Assembly (NCBI GenBank): GCA_910588855.1
Contig: CAJUSR010000008.1
Coordinates: 1-64,000, forward strand
Length of the DNA stretch: 64,000 nucleotides
DNA from: an uncultured Kineothrix sp.
Lineage (GTDB): Bacteria > Bacillota > Clostridia > Lachnospirales > Lachnospiraceae
Direction: 5' to 3'
Shown: positions 52,162 to 61,432 of the stretch, piece by piece
How the letters are laid out: every line of letters starts with the position of its first letter
How positions within the stretch are numbered: position 1 is the stretch's first letter
The notes under the pieces: generated by a model
Database searches by the model: none
Seen by the model: only the letters and a program-made list of their open reading frames with translations
What the model was told of the DNA's origin: nothing
Program-made: the position numbers and the translations under genes

Positions 52162-53157
52162 CTACTTTACCGCATAAATCATACCAATCTTCTGCCCTGT
52201 AAGAAAATACTTAAAGTGATAAAAATCCAGCAATTCCATAATCTCCCCCGGATCTTTGTGATACTCGCACAAAATAGCATCAATATCATGAAGCAAACCC
52301 ACTTCCCTTAAAGAATGGAAAATATCAAATTCCGAACCTTCCGTATCCACCTTTAAAATAAACTTACTGTCTGGATTTTCACGGATAATCTTCCCTATTT
52401 CATCCGCTGCAGTTTTACAGATTATTTTTTCTTTACGCATGCCATCGGATGCTGCAATGATACCCCTCCACCCTGTATTTTCAGTAACTACTGCAACCTC
52501 TATTTCCTCTTCTTTATCTGATAATGCAACATTCTTTGGATAAATTTTTGATTTGATGTCATCGCTATTTAATGCAAAATTTTCTAAAGCCTGATGGAAC
52601 GTATCCCGAAACGGTTCAAACCCATACACTTTATCTACCCACTCTTTTTCTGCAAAATATAACGATACAGCCCCTATATTCATACCAACATCAATCACGA
52701 CCACATTCTTCTGCAGAAGATTAATGTAATAAGCCTTATGGACAAAAACTTCAGAAATAATGTCAAAATCTGTAAGATATTTTTCTCTAATCCGTATCTT
52801 CCCTATTTCCGAAATAAAACTGTCCTCATTTTCTACCCAATATTTCCATTCCAACCCACCATCAAATATACCTATACGGTTTAGAAATTTTATTTTTTTA
52901 ATATCTATCCTGTTTTTCCTCAGATTTTGAAAAATCCTATTTCCTGTCCCATAACTGGTACATATGTAAATATTATCATAATCCACTTTTTCAAACTCCG
53001 CCGGAGCTAAGATTTCTTTCCCTTCAAATAACTCCCCTGTGGCAGATGTTGCACAGTTAGGATTGCTATCTGCATAAGCCACTATTTCCAAACCAGACGG
53101 CAATTTATGTTTATTGTTCCTATAATACTCGCCAATACCATATACAATTATTTTCAT
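52162..53157 (-). CDS. Rossmann-like module fused to FkbM-type methyltransferase (5)
   Basis: About 331 residues. The module starts at the first residue (MKIIVYGIGEYYRNN, YADSNPNC). The FkbM-type part has VVVIDVGMNIGAVSLYFA, VYGFEPF, FILKVDTEGSEFDI and LCEYHKDP, all catalytic-domain landmarks present. Predicted sugar O-methyltransferase. An alternative ATG at 53178 overlaps the upstream stop by 11 bases; the chosen start gives the canonical module beginning. Closest in style to true FkbM proteins, more so than the 37003 protein. Confidence 0.82.
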   Translation of the reverse strand: MKIIVYGIGEYYRNNKHKLPSGLEIVAYADSNPNCATSATGELFEGKEILAPAEFEKVDYDNIYICTSYGTGNRIFQNLRKNRIDIKKIKFLNRIGIFDGGLEWKYWVENEDSFISEIGKIRIREKYLTDFDIISEVFVHKAYYINLLQKNVVVIDVGMNIGAVSLYFAEKEWVDKVYGFEPFRDTFHQALENFALNSDDIKSKIYPKNVALSDKEEEIEVAVVTENTGWRGIIAASDGMRKEKIICKTAADEIGKIIRENPDSKFILKVDTEGSEFDIFHSLREVGLLHDIDAILCEYHKDPGEIMELLDFYHFKYFLTGQKIGMIYAVK

Positions 53158-53167
53158 CACGACCGCT

Positions 53168-54271
53168 TTACCTTTCATTTTCCGCCAGATTCCAAAGCCT
53201 TCTGTTATTTTCTATACGTTTCGTACGATAATCGGCATTCTTCCATCCTGCATTATACCTATGGACTGCTAACGTTTCCTCCGACATTGCACAAAGCTCA
53301 TAGATAATACTATCTTGCGGCGCCAGATAATTTCTGGGCAGGAATACCATTCCGTCAATTATCTGCATATCCCCGTTCAACACCAATCCTGTTTCCCTTA
53401 AAGCATGTCGGATATAACGTGGCTGGCACAATTGATTCATCCTTTTCATGTCACCGGAAAATGTTACGCTATCATAAAGGTTCATCAGTTTCTTTACCAG
53501 CGGATTACCTTCTTTTGCTGCAAACGTCCCTAAATCAATATCATTCTGGGTATCGAAGGTAAAAAAGGCTTCACATCCTAACAGACTATCCAGCGGATGC
53601 AGCAATTCTACGTCCATATCCAGATAAATCCCCCCAAAACGGCAAACAACGTCTAATCTGGCGTAATCGGAGGCAAATGCCCACTTCCCCTCTTCAATCG
53701 CCTTTTTCATAAATGGATGTTTTGCATAATCATAATTTTCCATATTCCATTCATGGATTTCATAATCGGGGCATATTTTCCTCCAGCTATCCATACACTT
53801 TTGATATGCCTCTGGCTTTTCATCTCCACTAAACCAGAAGCTGTGCAACACTTTTGGTATTTGAGGGTATTCTTTTGACATCTCCATTTGCTTTTTGATT
53901 TCATCATCCTGTTTCCCGCAGCTTTTTACCATAACTAACGGAAAAGCATAACAAATGATGTCATCATTCAGCTTCATACTATTCAACTGTTCATACATTT
54001 CATACATATAATTACTACTGCTAATCAATACAATACATCTATCTTCCTCCAATAATTTTGAAGGGGGATATACCGGAATATCACTATCCATGAGCTGCAA
54101 CATAGAACCATCCTGCCTATTATCAACAGCATAGATAATCGATTGCAATACATTTTTAGAAAATATATCGTTCATATATAACTTCAAATACTCTCCGGTC
54201 CCAAAAAGCACCACTCTCTGACCCTTTATCCTGTTTTGCAATTCATCCAAGCTACAATTACATAGTTTCAT
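53168..54271 (-). CDS. Rossmann-like module fused to family 32 glycosyltransferase
   Basis: 367 residues. The N-terminal module (about 18-115) has VVLFGTGEYLKLYM and AVDNRQDGS. The GT32-type domain begins at IPKVLHSFWFSGDEKPE, with ASDYARLDVVCRFGGIYLD and the DMDVE metal site. These are the marks of capsule sugar transferases of the Gly_transf_sug type. It overlaps the radical SAM gene upstream by 14 bases and ends 10 bases before the FkbM gene start. It belongs to a coupled run with those genes. Confidence 0.85.
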   Translation of the reverse strand: MKLCNCSLDELQNRIKGQRVVLFGTGEYLKLYMNDIFSKNVLQSIIYAVDNRQDGSMLQLMDSDIPVYPPSKLLEEDRCIVLISSSNYMYEMYEQLNSMKLNDDIICYAFPLVMVKSCGKQDDEIKKQMEMSKEYPQIPKVLHSFWFSGDEKPEAYQKCMDSWRKICPDYEIHEWNMENYDYAKHPFMKKAIEEGKWAFASDYARLDVVCRFGGIYLDMDVELLHPLDSLLGCEAFFTFDTQNDIDLGTFAAKEGNPLVKKLMNLYDSVTFSGDMKRMNQLCQPRYIRHALRETGLVLNGDMQIIDGMVFLPRNYLAPQDSIIYELCAMSEETLAVHRYNAGWKNADYRTKRIENNRRLWNLAENER

Positions 54272-55439
54272 GCCAGCAACTATTCCTCTCTATCTGTACC
54301 GCCGGTTTTACCGCATCCGTATCATGTGCTGTAAATCCACGGCATTTTTTGCAAAAGTTCGTATATCCCTTATCCGTATACCCTAAACGGAACTCAACCA
54401 GTTCCCTTTTTCTTTCTACAGAATGGCTCCGCAAGTCATAACTTTCCTCCACATCCTGTTCCCCGGCAATCCCTGCAACTGATGCATAAGATGCATAATT
54501 GCAGCTATACAATTTGCCATCCCTCAATTCCTGCCACGTCTGCCCACACTCCGACCGATGCCGTATGAGCTGCTCCTCTGTCATATAAGAATAATCCGTC
54601 TTTTCAGGGGCCAAATCCACCCAGCTTTCCACTTTATTGACAACATATCTTACCTTATACTGTTCTAATTTACATATCAGATTATCAAATTGTGCCTCAT
54701 ATTGTGGTACAGCTTCACGATAGTCATCTACTGTCACTTCTACACTGCATCCGCTTAACTTCTCTAACAGATCATCGCAAGGGACTATTGTACCATTTGT
54801 GACTGTCCGCAAAGTTCCTATACGATCGCCATATTCCCTGTCAATATATTCAATTAAATCGGCTATATGCTTATATAGCATCGGTTCCCCTCCGCTCACA
54901 TGGAAAACCATAACAAAATCAACATTTGCAAAAAATAAGTCGACATCTTTTTTCAGCGCTTCCCAATCCCTCACATAAAATTCGGAAGCAAACGGATTGA
55001 AATTTAAACAATGCCTGCACTTTAAATTACATGTTGTGCTGGGAAGAAGCGATATATTGAGAAAACAGATTTTATCATAGCGATAAAGATAATATACGGA
55101 AATAAATTCCTCAATTACAAAAAAGTCTATATTCCTTCTATACCCATGAAGCTCTAACTGTTCCACTGCCCCAGCCCTGTCATATTGTGATATCGTCAGA
55201 ATAATGCCTTCCTTTTCACCTAAAGTTAATTCCTTTAATTCCATGCAGGCAATACCATTTATCTCATATCCGTATTTTGCCAGCTTATTATCTATATACC
55301 CAACAATAGGAACTTCATTTTGAAAACAATTCAAAAACTGTTTTCCATAATCTCCACATCCGAAAATATAGAATCCATTTTTGCCGCAAATTTGTAGATA
55401 CATTGCATCATATTCGTGCCCTTTATTTTCCCAACGCAT
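54258..55439 (-). CDS. Rossmann-like module fused to radical SAM enzyme
   Basis: About 393 residues. The N-terminal module (about 15-110) has FYIFGCGDYGKQFLNCF and GYIDNKLAKYG. The radical SAM domain has the cluster motif CNLKCRHC near residue 140 and HVSGGEPMLY. A C-terminal Cys set (NFCKKC and others) suggests a second iron-sulfur site. Radical SAM enzymes here could dehydrate, epimerise or aminate a sugar, or modify a peptide acceptor. The start at 55439 has AAGGAG 6 bases upstream. A radical SAM domain fused to this module is, to my knowledge, unusual. Confidence 0.8.
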   Translation of the reverse strand: MRWENKGHEYDAMYLQICGKNGFYIFGCGDYGKQFLNCFQNEVPIVGYIDNKLAKYGYEINGIACMELKELTLGEKEGIILTISQYDRAGAVEQLELHGYRRNIDFFVIEEFISVYYLYRYDKICFLNISLLPSTTCNLKCRHCLNFNPFASEFYVRDWEALKKDVDLFFANVDFVMVFHVSGGEPMLYKHIADLIEYIDREYGDRIGTLRTVTNGTIVPCDDLLEKLSGCSVEVTVDDYREAVPQYEAQFDNLICKLEQYKVRYVVNKVESWVDLAPEKTDYSYMTEEQLIRHRSECGQTWQELRDGKLYSCNYASYASVAGIAGEQDVEESYDLRSHSVERKRELVEFRLGYTDKGYTNFCKKCRGFTAHDTDAVKPAVQIERNSCWHETM

Positions 55440-55449
55440 ATCCGTCTCC

Positions 55450-56418
55450 TTAGATTTTATATTGTAAAATATCCTCAAACCTTCTTATCCATTCTCGTCT
55501 GCCCCCATTTAATACCCTATATTCCTTCTCATATTTTTTCATTAACTGCTGGCATGTTTCTAAAATCTTCCCATCCTGTAGTTCCAAAGCAAGTTCTGCT
55601 GTGTTGCTGCTATGGTATACCATAATACGCTTAATCAAATCCAGTATAAATGGATCTACTTGATTTTCTTCAAATTCTTTTTTCACAATTTTGTAGGCCC
55701 GTATATTATCCATACGTCTTTCTAAATCCGGCATATGGCATCCAGAATCCTCACGCTGCAAATAATGATAAAAACTCATATCCAAATAAACTGCGCGGTT
55801 CGTACGCAAAGCACACTGTGCTAAAAACAGTACATCCCCCCCTAGTTTTATAGTTTCATCAAAAAACACTGGCTTTTTCCCGTCTTGATATAATACTTCC
55901 CGTTTATATAACTTATCCCATATATATGCAAAAGCCCTATAAGAATCCCTTTCATACAAGTACCTTAAAAGCATTTCTTTTCCAAATACTTTCGGCTCCA
56001 CGTTTTTTTCGTTTTTTACTTTTACGCTTGTTTTCCCATTCCCTTCAAACTCTTTATAAAAACCAGAAATTGCCATATCTGCATTTTCACATTCCAATGC
56101 ATTTACCAGCTCTTCATACATGTCCGGTTCTATCCAATCATCACAGTCCATAAACCCTATGTAATCCCCGCTTGCAATTCTTAAGCCAGTATTTCTGGCA
56201 TTGCTTTCCCCTTTGTTTTTTTGATGGATTCCAATGACTCTTTTATCCTGTTTTGCAAACTCGTCCACTAATCGCCCTGAATCATCCGTAGAACCGTCAT
56301 CCACACAAATAATTTCCATATTCTCATATGTCTGCAAAACCGCACTTGTTAAACATTTTTCTAAATGTTCTTCCGTATTATAAACAGGTATAATTAGTGA
56401 TACTTTCCTACGATACAT
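55450..56418 (-). CDS. family 2 glycosyltransferase
   Basis: 322 residues. GT-A motifs VSLIIPVYNTEEHLEKCL, DDGSTDDS and DCDDW (near residue 87). The C-terminal part is helical with YIWDKLYKREVL, as in many capsule GT2 enzymes. No Rossmann-like module. It overlaps the preceding gene by 11 bases and precedes the radical SAM gene by 10, so it is translationally linked to both. A run of seven G in frame lies at 55836-55842. Confidence 0.87.
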   Translation of the reverse strand: MYRRKVSLIIPVYNTEEHLEKCLTSAVLQTYENMEIICVDDGSTDDSGRLVDEFAKQDKRVIGIHQKNKGESNARNTGLRIASGDYIGFMDCDDWIEPDMYEELVNALECENADMAISGFYKEFEGNGKTSVKVKNEKNVEPKVFGKEMLLRYLYERDSYRAFAYIWDKLYKREVLYQDGKKPVFFDETIKLGGDVLFLAQCALRTNRAVYLDMSFYHYLQREDSGCHMPDLERRMDNIRAYKIVKKEFEENQVDPFILDLIKRIMVYHSSNTAELALELQDGKILETCQQLMKKYEKEYRVLNGGRREWIRRFEDILQYKI

Positions 56419-57748
56419 TCCTCAACCTCATAAATCTCTCCATCACCCCTGCCAGGGCAATGGACTCCTTTGCGCCGAACTTCCGGTTATCCGGTTCACC
56501 ACTGTTAATCTGCACCGCAAAATCTTTCACTTCATATCGCAGCCCATCCCCGTAAAATGGCACTTCATACCGGTCAATCTTCCCCGGATTTTCATACCGT
56601 ACCTCAAAATATTTGGTCAGCCACCAGGGCGACGGAGCCAGCACATAGCCTTTCGTTCCGGCAATGACTAGCTGCCCTTCCGATTTTACGCCTACGCCGC
56701 TCTTGCTCGTGGCCATACCCCTTTCATATACAAAGTTTGCCTTCGTATACAAATCCAGCCCTTGCCCATCCAAAATGCTGTGAAACTGTACGTCTTTATA
56801 ATCCGTTCCCATAAACCGCAGGATTGGGAGCATCGTATGGCTGCCAAATTCGGTAAACCCTCCGCCATATTCCACATCCGTACGTTCCCTTGATTGTTCC
56901 GATGCCAGCCTTGTAAAGCAGGCTTCCACATCGCAGACGGTTCCAATCACGCCGCTGTCCACTATCTGGCAAAGCCTTTCAAACCCCGGGCAAAACGCAG
57001 TTTTCAAAGCTTCCATTAAGACTAAGCCCTTTTGCTTTGCGAGCCCGTATAATTCCTCCGCCTGGGCGCCGGAAAATACCAAAGGCTTTTCACACAGCAC
57101 ATGTTTCCCCTGAAGCAATGCCGTCTTCGTATATTCATAATGAAACTCATGGGGTGATGCCACATATACCGCGTCGATTTCATCCAAAAACTTTTCGTAT
57201 TCTTCATAATGGGCGCGCAGCCCAAACTTTAAAGAGAATTTTATCGCATTCTCTTTATGTGGATTATACACGCTTTTGCTCTCGATACCACTGACAAATT
57301 TTGTCTCAGCCACAAAGCGGTTCGCAATCCTTCCGGTTCCTACTACCCCCAGCCGGATAATAGGATGAAGCTTCTCCCTGAGTATCGTACTGGAAATGTC
57401 CTTCGTCCGTTCCAAATAGACGACTTCGCATTTCCCCTTTAGATAATCAAAAGCCCCCGTCCAGTCAGAGCCTACTGTAAAGATATCAATACCGTATTTG
57501 ACAATATCTTCTTCTTTCTGCCCCGGATGGTCTTCTATAATAATCTCATCTGCCAACCCGGTTTTTTTTATATTTTCTACGCGGGTTAACAAAGGCTCTT
57601 CTACGTTCAGCTTCCCCCGCAGCCTGTCATATTGCTCCGTAGTCACCCCCACCATCAGATAATCCCCTAATTCCTTCGCCCTTTTCAGCAATCGGTAATG
57701 CCCCTCATGAAATAAATCAAAGGAACCATATGTTATGACTTTTTTCAT
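56408..57748 (-). CDS. cytidylyltransferase-oxidoreductase fusion (TagD-like plus Gfo/Idh/MocA)
   Basis: 446 residues. N-terminal half (1-130): TagD-like nucleotidyltransferase with TYGSFDLFHEGH (HxGH) and KDISSTILRE. C-terminal half (132 onward): Gfo/Idh/MocA oxidoreductase with LGVVGTGRIANRF for NAD(P) and CEKPL (catalytic Lys). The pair could reduce or oxidise a polyol phosphate precursor and activate it with CTP, providing a CDP-polyol for the phosphotransferases downstream and upstream. GGGAG lies 5 bases before the ATG. It starts a coupled run after a 133-base gap. Confidence 0.85.
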   Translation of the reverse strand: MKKVITYGSFDLFHEGHYRLLKRAKELGDYLMVGVTTEQYDRLRGKLNVEEPLLTRVENIKKTGLADEIIIEDHPGQKEEDIVKYGIDIFTVGSDWTGAFDYLKGKCEVVYLERTKDISSTILREKLHPIIRLGVVGTGRIANRFVAETKFVSGIESKSVYNPHKENAIKFSLKFGLRAHYEEYEKFLDEIDAVYVASPHEFHYEYTKTALLQGKHVLCEKPLVFSGAQAEELYGLAKQKGLVLMEALKTAFCPGFERLCQIVDSGVIGTVCDVEACFTRLASEQSRERTDVEYGGGFTEFGSHTMLPILRFMGTDYKDVQFHSILDGQGLDLYTKANFVYERGMATSKSGVGVKSEGQLVIAGTKGYVLAPSPWWLTKYFEVRYENPGKIDRYEVPFYGDGLRYEVKDFAVQINSGEPDNRKFGAKESIALAGVMERFMRLRNVS

Positions 57749-57881
57749 GATTCTCCCTGCCTTTCCTACGCTCTCCCTTTTTCGGAAAATATCCGCTCTC
57801 TCCGGACCTTTCCTGATTTCCTTCCAATTATATCCGATTCCGGCTTCCCACTGCCTCCATCCTCATTTATCTATCCACCTT

Positions 57882-58709
57882 CTATGCTTCCTGCTGTTCC
57901 AGTTCCAGCAATGTCACCGGATGTACTTTACGCTGTTCTATCGGAGGTAATTCCATATATTGTCCGAATTTAAAGGATAAATATCCATCAATATCCCAAA
58001 TCCCCCAAAACACTTCCCCTTCAAACTCTATTTGTCTGCTCTTTTCATACCATTCCCTCAAGTACCCATACTCCTTATTTGGCGTAGGGAAAGTAAGAAT
58101 CCTCACCCATTTGGTGTGCCTTTTATTCCATTTTTGCACTAATTTGTTATAATATGCATACAGTCTGTCTGCCGGGATTTTTTCCAAACGCCTATACCAC
58201 CATTTGAAAAACTTTCCCTCCGATGCTATCTTTCCCGCCGGCGCCCACATTATTTTCCTGATGCAATAGCAATGGAAGTTCTGCAATGTCCGTACAAACT
58301 TAATATCCGAAACCGTATCCAACGGAAAGATATCAATAAATATCCCTTGCTCATATGGCATATGCTCTTGATGTTTCCGCAGGAATTTCGTTCCCTTCCT
58401 GCGCAGTTTCCCGTAACCCCAGCGATAGCCCTTTGTGTTTCTATGGTCTTGGAAATAAAATCTGCTTTTATCCAATTCCTTTTCGCAGGCATCCCTGAAC
58501 TTTTCATATTCTTCCCTCAAAAATGCCACATCCGCGTCATCATCCCAGGGAATATAACCCTTATGCCGGACTGCCCCTAAGAGCGTTCCTGCAATAATGT
58601 TGTAGCGGATGTTACAAAGGCCACATATCCGATCCACTTCTTTTAGCATCTCCAATTGTGTCAATTGAACCTGCCGCAATTCATAATCTGTCAAATGATG
58701 TTCCGTCAT
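57882..58709 (-). CDS. licD: LicD-family phosphotransferase
   Basis: 275 residues. The family core GTLLGAVRHKGYIPWDDD lies at about 41-58. The metal-binding Asp cluster DDDAD and the later FIDIFPLD are present. LicD proteins move phosphocholine, phosphoethanolamine or a similar phospho-alcohol from a CDP-linked donor to a sugar. Its ATG overlaps the stop of the CDP-glycerol-type gene by 4 bases. With the TagD-like fusion next door, a CDP-activated substrate is at hand. Confidence 0.88.
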   Translation of the reverse strand: MTEHHLTDYELRQVQLTQLEMLKEVDRICGLCNIRYNIIAGTLLGAVRHKGYIPWDDDADVAFLREEYEKFRDACEKELDKSRFYFQDHRNTKGYRWGYGKLRRKGTKFLRKHQEHMPYEQGIFIDIFPLDTVSDIKFVRTLQNFHCYCIRKIMWAPAGKIASEGKFFKWWYRRLEKIPADRLYAYYNKLVQKWNKRHTKWVRILTFPTPNKEYGYLREWYEKSRQIEFEGEVFWGIWDIDGYLSFKFGQYMELPPIEQRKVHPVTLLELEQQEA

Positions 58710-60040
58710 TCCTCCAAAACCCCACAGTCCATAATCATCACCGGCTTCCCTTGTTGCCGGAACAGCTCCGTTACCGAACTCCTATCCCCGTAATAAGCAT
58801 CCGCCAGGTTTACTGCCCTATGCAAATCTTTGGAATCATCATAAATGCCGATTCCCAGTCTTTTATATTTTTCAATTAATTTCAAATAAGGGGAAACTGC
58901 CTCCGGGTTCATTGATTTTGCCGTATCCAGGCTCAACGGGTGGGGTCTCCATAAAAGCAGGATATCATTCTTTTTTTGGAACAGGCGGAACACCCATTCC
59001 ATCTTTTCAAAAAATCTGTCACTGTTTCCTTTCATCAAATTGCCCAAATGGGTATTGAAAAAAATAACTTTCTTCTTTTTATCCCCGTTCCTTAACATTC
59101 TTTCCCAATCTTCCGGCAGCTCCGCCTCATCCTCTTCCCTATGCAGGGCATCCAGTTTCGGCGAACCCCATGCCTGAAATTTATCCTCTATCGCCTTTTT
59201 CCCTTGCTTTTGCACCAAATCCGGCAGCGCTTCTTCAAAATACCGGATGTATTGCTCCCTCACTTTTTCCGACTGCAAAACAACCGTATCCGCATAAATG
59301 GTGCCCGGCAACACGCAATACGTATCTGACACCATATCATTCTGGTGTATAAAGTATGGGATATATACCAGTTTTTCCGTATATTCCCTTATCCTGGAAG
59401 CATAAAACAAAGGATGCACTGTTGTAACATAATTATACTGGTCATATGGGTTATGGATAAAAATGATGTCCGGCTGCTCATATTCTAAGGAAAACTGCTG
59501 CCAGTCAACTATCGGAACATCCGGCGGGAAATCTCCGCCCTCATACTGCATTTCCCCCAAGGTTCCGTCCGGTTTCTTATCAAAATAAGGAATCGGCATC
59601 ACGATGCTTATCCAATCCCCCTCTTTACAGGATGCTTTCCATACGCTTTCCAAAGAATCCCACATAGAAACTTTGTATGGAAGGAAAACCGCCATCTTCT
59701 CTTCTTTTATGTCATGGATAAACTTATCCCTTATCTGCGCACATTTTATTTCTATCTGTCCGCCAATGGCCTTCCCCTCTTCCCGTTTGCCTGTCGGAAT
59801 ATGGGAAACACAACAATATATCAGCTCGCAAAGCTCTTCCAGCAAAGCAACGGCTCCCGTTCCCGTTCCTTCCGCCTGCTCTATGGCATTGCCCACCGCA
59901 ATAGCAGCTTCCTGGCAATCCGTCAGAAGCGATATGGCATCCTCTTCCTTAGAGCCCTCTATCAACTGCACCGCTTCCCGGCACCCTCCTGCCAATGTGT
60001 CTATCATTTCTAAAAGCCTATCTTTTTCCCGTTTTCTCAT
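58706..60040 (-). CDS. CDP-glycerol phosphotransferase-like protein with N-terminal helical domain
   Basis: 444 residues. A helical N-terminal domain (about 1-110) precedes a GT-B-type phosphotransferase part: IVMPIPYFD, FHNP-like IFIHNPYDQYN, and near the C terminus WRPHPLS, then YGDRSSVTELF where TagF-type enzymes have an H-P...D-x-S-S pair. It resembles teichoic-acid glycerophosphotransferases but starts with an extra helical domain instead of a membrane anchor. AAGG lies 7 bases before the ATG. It is separated from the genes upstream by a terminator (60097-60129), so it starts a unit with LicD. Confidence 0.8.
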   Translation of the reverse strand: MRKREKDRLLEMIDTLAGGCREAVQLIEGSKEEDAISLLTDCQEAAIAVGNAIEQAEGTGTGAVALLEELCELIYCCVSHIPTGKREEGKAIGGQIEIKCAQIRDKFIHDIKEEKMAVFLPYKVSMWDSLESVWKASCKEGDWISIVMPIPYFDKKPDGTLGEMQYEGGDFPPDVPIVDWQQFSLEYEQPDIIFIHNPYDQYNYVTTVHPLFYASRIREYTEKLVYIPYFIHQNDMVSDTYCVLPGTIYADTVVLQSEKVREQYIRYFEEALPDLVQKQGKKAIEDKFQAWGSPKLDALHREEDEAELPEDWERMLRNGDKKKKVIFFNTHLGNLMKGNSDRFFEKMEWVFRLFQKKNDILLLWRPHPLSLDTAKSMNPEAVSPYLKLIEKYKRLGIGIYDDSKDLHRAVNLADAYYGDRSSVTELFRQQGKPVMIMDCGVLEE

Positions 60041-60096
60041 AAATTGACCTTAATTTCCTCAATTTACGTCCTTCTAGCGAAGAACTTTCCCATATG

Positions 60097-60129
60097 ATAA
60101 AAAGTATGCCCCTATTTTCATAGGGGCAC
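60097..60129 (-). terminator. terminator between glycan sub-operons
   Basis: Minus strand: a perfect 9-bp stem TGCCCCTAT-GAAA-ATAGGGGCA followed by TACTTTTTAT. It lies downstream of the helical-protein gene at 60308 and upstream of the CDP-glycerol-type gene at 60040, dividing the transcription units. The remainder of 60041-60307 holds nothing I can identify. Confidence 0.85.
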
Positions 60130-60307
60130 ACAAATAAAATATATATTATCGTATGCCTCCATGCATCTTTTTGCCGATATCCATTCGACTAAATACACTA
60201 TTTTTCATAAAAACAAACTATATACATATTTTATCGGTCATCCTCCGGAAGAAATGAACCTCCGGCTGCCATTAATTGTCTTTCTACAAATAATCCGTTT
60301 CGTTTCC

Positions 60308-60664
60308 TTACATTTGTGCCGCTGTTTTCAAATCGTTCAGGAAAGGAACTACTGCATCTTCCAGTATGCGGGCAATTTTTTCGTCCTCTTTATCCCTGAT
60401 TGCCGCCCCCAGCTCTTTCAAGCTGGCATTCAGCTCCTCTTTTCCCGTATGTATCTTTTCCGCATCCACCACATCGGTTACCCTGTTATAAATCTCTATG
60501 ACCCAGTTCAGCCCGTCAATACACTGCTTTTGGAACTCATCAGTATCCGGCTGCCTATCCCCCCTAAGTTCACCGCAAAGGGTTCCAATCCCCGGTATCA
60601 GCTTTTCCAGATATTCCCCAGCCACTTCCAATGCCTCTTTCTTTTCATCCAGCAAGTTATCCAT
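60308..60664 (-). CDS. small helical protein, unknown
   Basis: About 118 residues, almost fully helical and charged, with no Cys cluster, signal or membrane segment. It resembles in style the helical N-terminal domain of 58706-60040, but the similarity is too low to claim by eye. LNWVIEIYNRV is its most distinctive hydrophobic stretch. The start at 60664 has GGAGG 8 bases upstream. Third gene of the short operon read from the promoter at 62144-62172 and followed by a terminator. Small helical proteins in this position may be chaperones of secreted or flagellar protein, which is speculation. Confidence 0.6.
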   Translation of the reverse strand: MDNLLDEKKEALEVAGEYLEKLIPGIGTLCGELRGDRQPDTDEFQKQCIDGLNWVIEIYNRVTDVVDAEKIHTGKEELNASLKELGAAIRDKEDEKIARILEDAVVPFLNDLKTAAQM

Positions 60665-60739
60665 CTCCGTATCCTCCATCCTTTTTAATGTTTCTACTAT
60701 ACCACTTCCTATACGTACCGTCAAATCTCTGCTATTTTC

Positions 60740-61432
60740 TTAACCCTTCCTTCCCTCAGCAGACAAGGGAATACTTGCGTTTATTATATACTCTTCAAGG
60801 AACTTTTTCCTGTACTTGTTATAATCCCAAAGGGCCAAAACGGGTTTATCATCATGCTGATACCAAAAACGTTTATGTACCGGCACCACCACACGATATC
60901 CTCTCTGACGCATCTCAAAGCTATGGGATAAATCGTAAAAATCCCAACCGTCAAACAAATCCTCCCTCCAAGGGATATCATATTGCGTGGCCATCAGCAC
61001 TCCATCAATCCCTTCTACTTCCCAAAGCCCATCCTTTTCCCTATCATAACGGTATGCTTCCCATCCATTCTCTAATTCGTAACTTTCCGGCACCCTCCTC
61101 CCCGACCATATTACCCCATTCTCCGGCAATTTCTCCGTACCGTTTAAGCCAATCATGCCAATATTCACATCACTGCTGAAAATAGACACCATATCCTGAA
61201 TAAAATGCTTATTCACAAGAAAGCAATCCTGATGCATATAAACCTTATACTTTGCATTACTGCTGTTCATCCCCTCATTGTATCCTGACGTCATTGAACT
61301 GGCATCCCTTATTTCCAACACTTCAATTTCTATCCCCTCCGGCACTTCCAGCCAATGGATATATCTTAAACATTCCTCAAAAAACATATCATCGTTCACA
61401 CATATAATAAAACAAACTTTATTTTTATCCAT
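60740..61432 (-). CDS. GT2-like glycosyltransferase (Glyco_tranf_2_5 type)
   Basis: About 230 residues. It begins VCFIICVNDDMFFEECLRYI, with EIRDASSMTSGYNEGM and the metal-site motif MHQDC near residue 66, and then GWDFYDLSHSFEMRQRGY and the H of WYQHDD. This is the short form of GT-A transferase seen with other glycosylation genes. The ATG at 61432 is chosen over an in-frame TTG. It overlaps the upstream gene by 8 bases. Confidence 0.8.
   Translation of the reverse strand: MDKNKVCFIICVNDDMFFEECLRYIHWLEVPEGIEIEVLEIRDASSMTSGYNEGMNSSNAKYKVYMHQDCFLVNKHFIQDMVSIFSSDVNIGMIGLNGTEKLPENGVIWSGRRVPESYELENGWEAYRYDREKDGLWEVEGIDGVLMATQYDIPWREDLFDGWDFYDLSHSFEMRQRGYRVVVPVHKRFWYQHDDKPVLALWDYNKYRKKFLEEYIINASIPLSAEGRKG

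Noticed and set aside
60130..60307. Small peptide gene downstream of the helical-protein gene
   Set aside because: A GGAGG followed by ATG is present but opens only a seven-codon frame.
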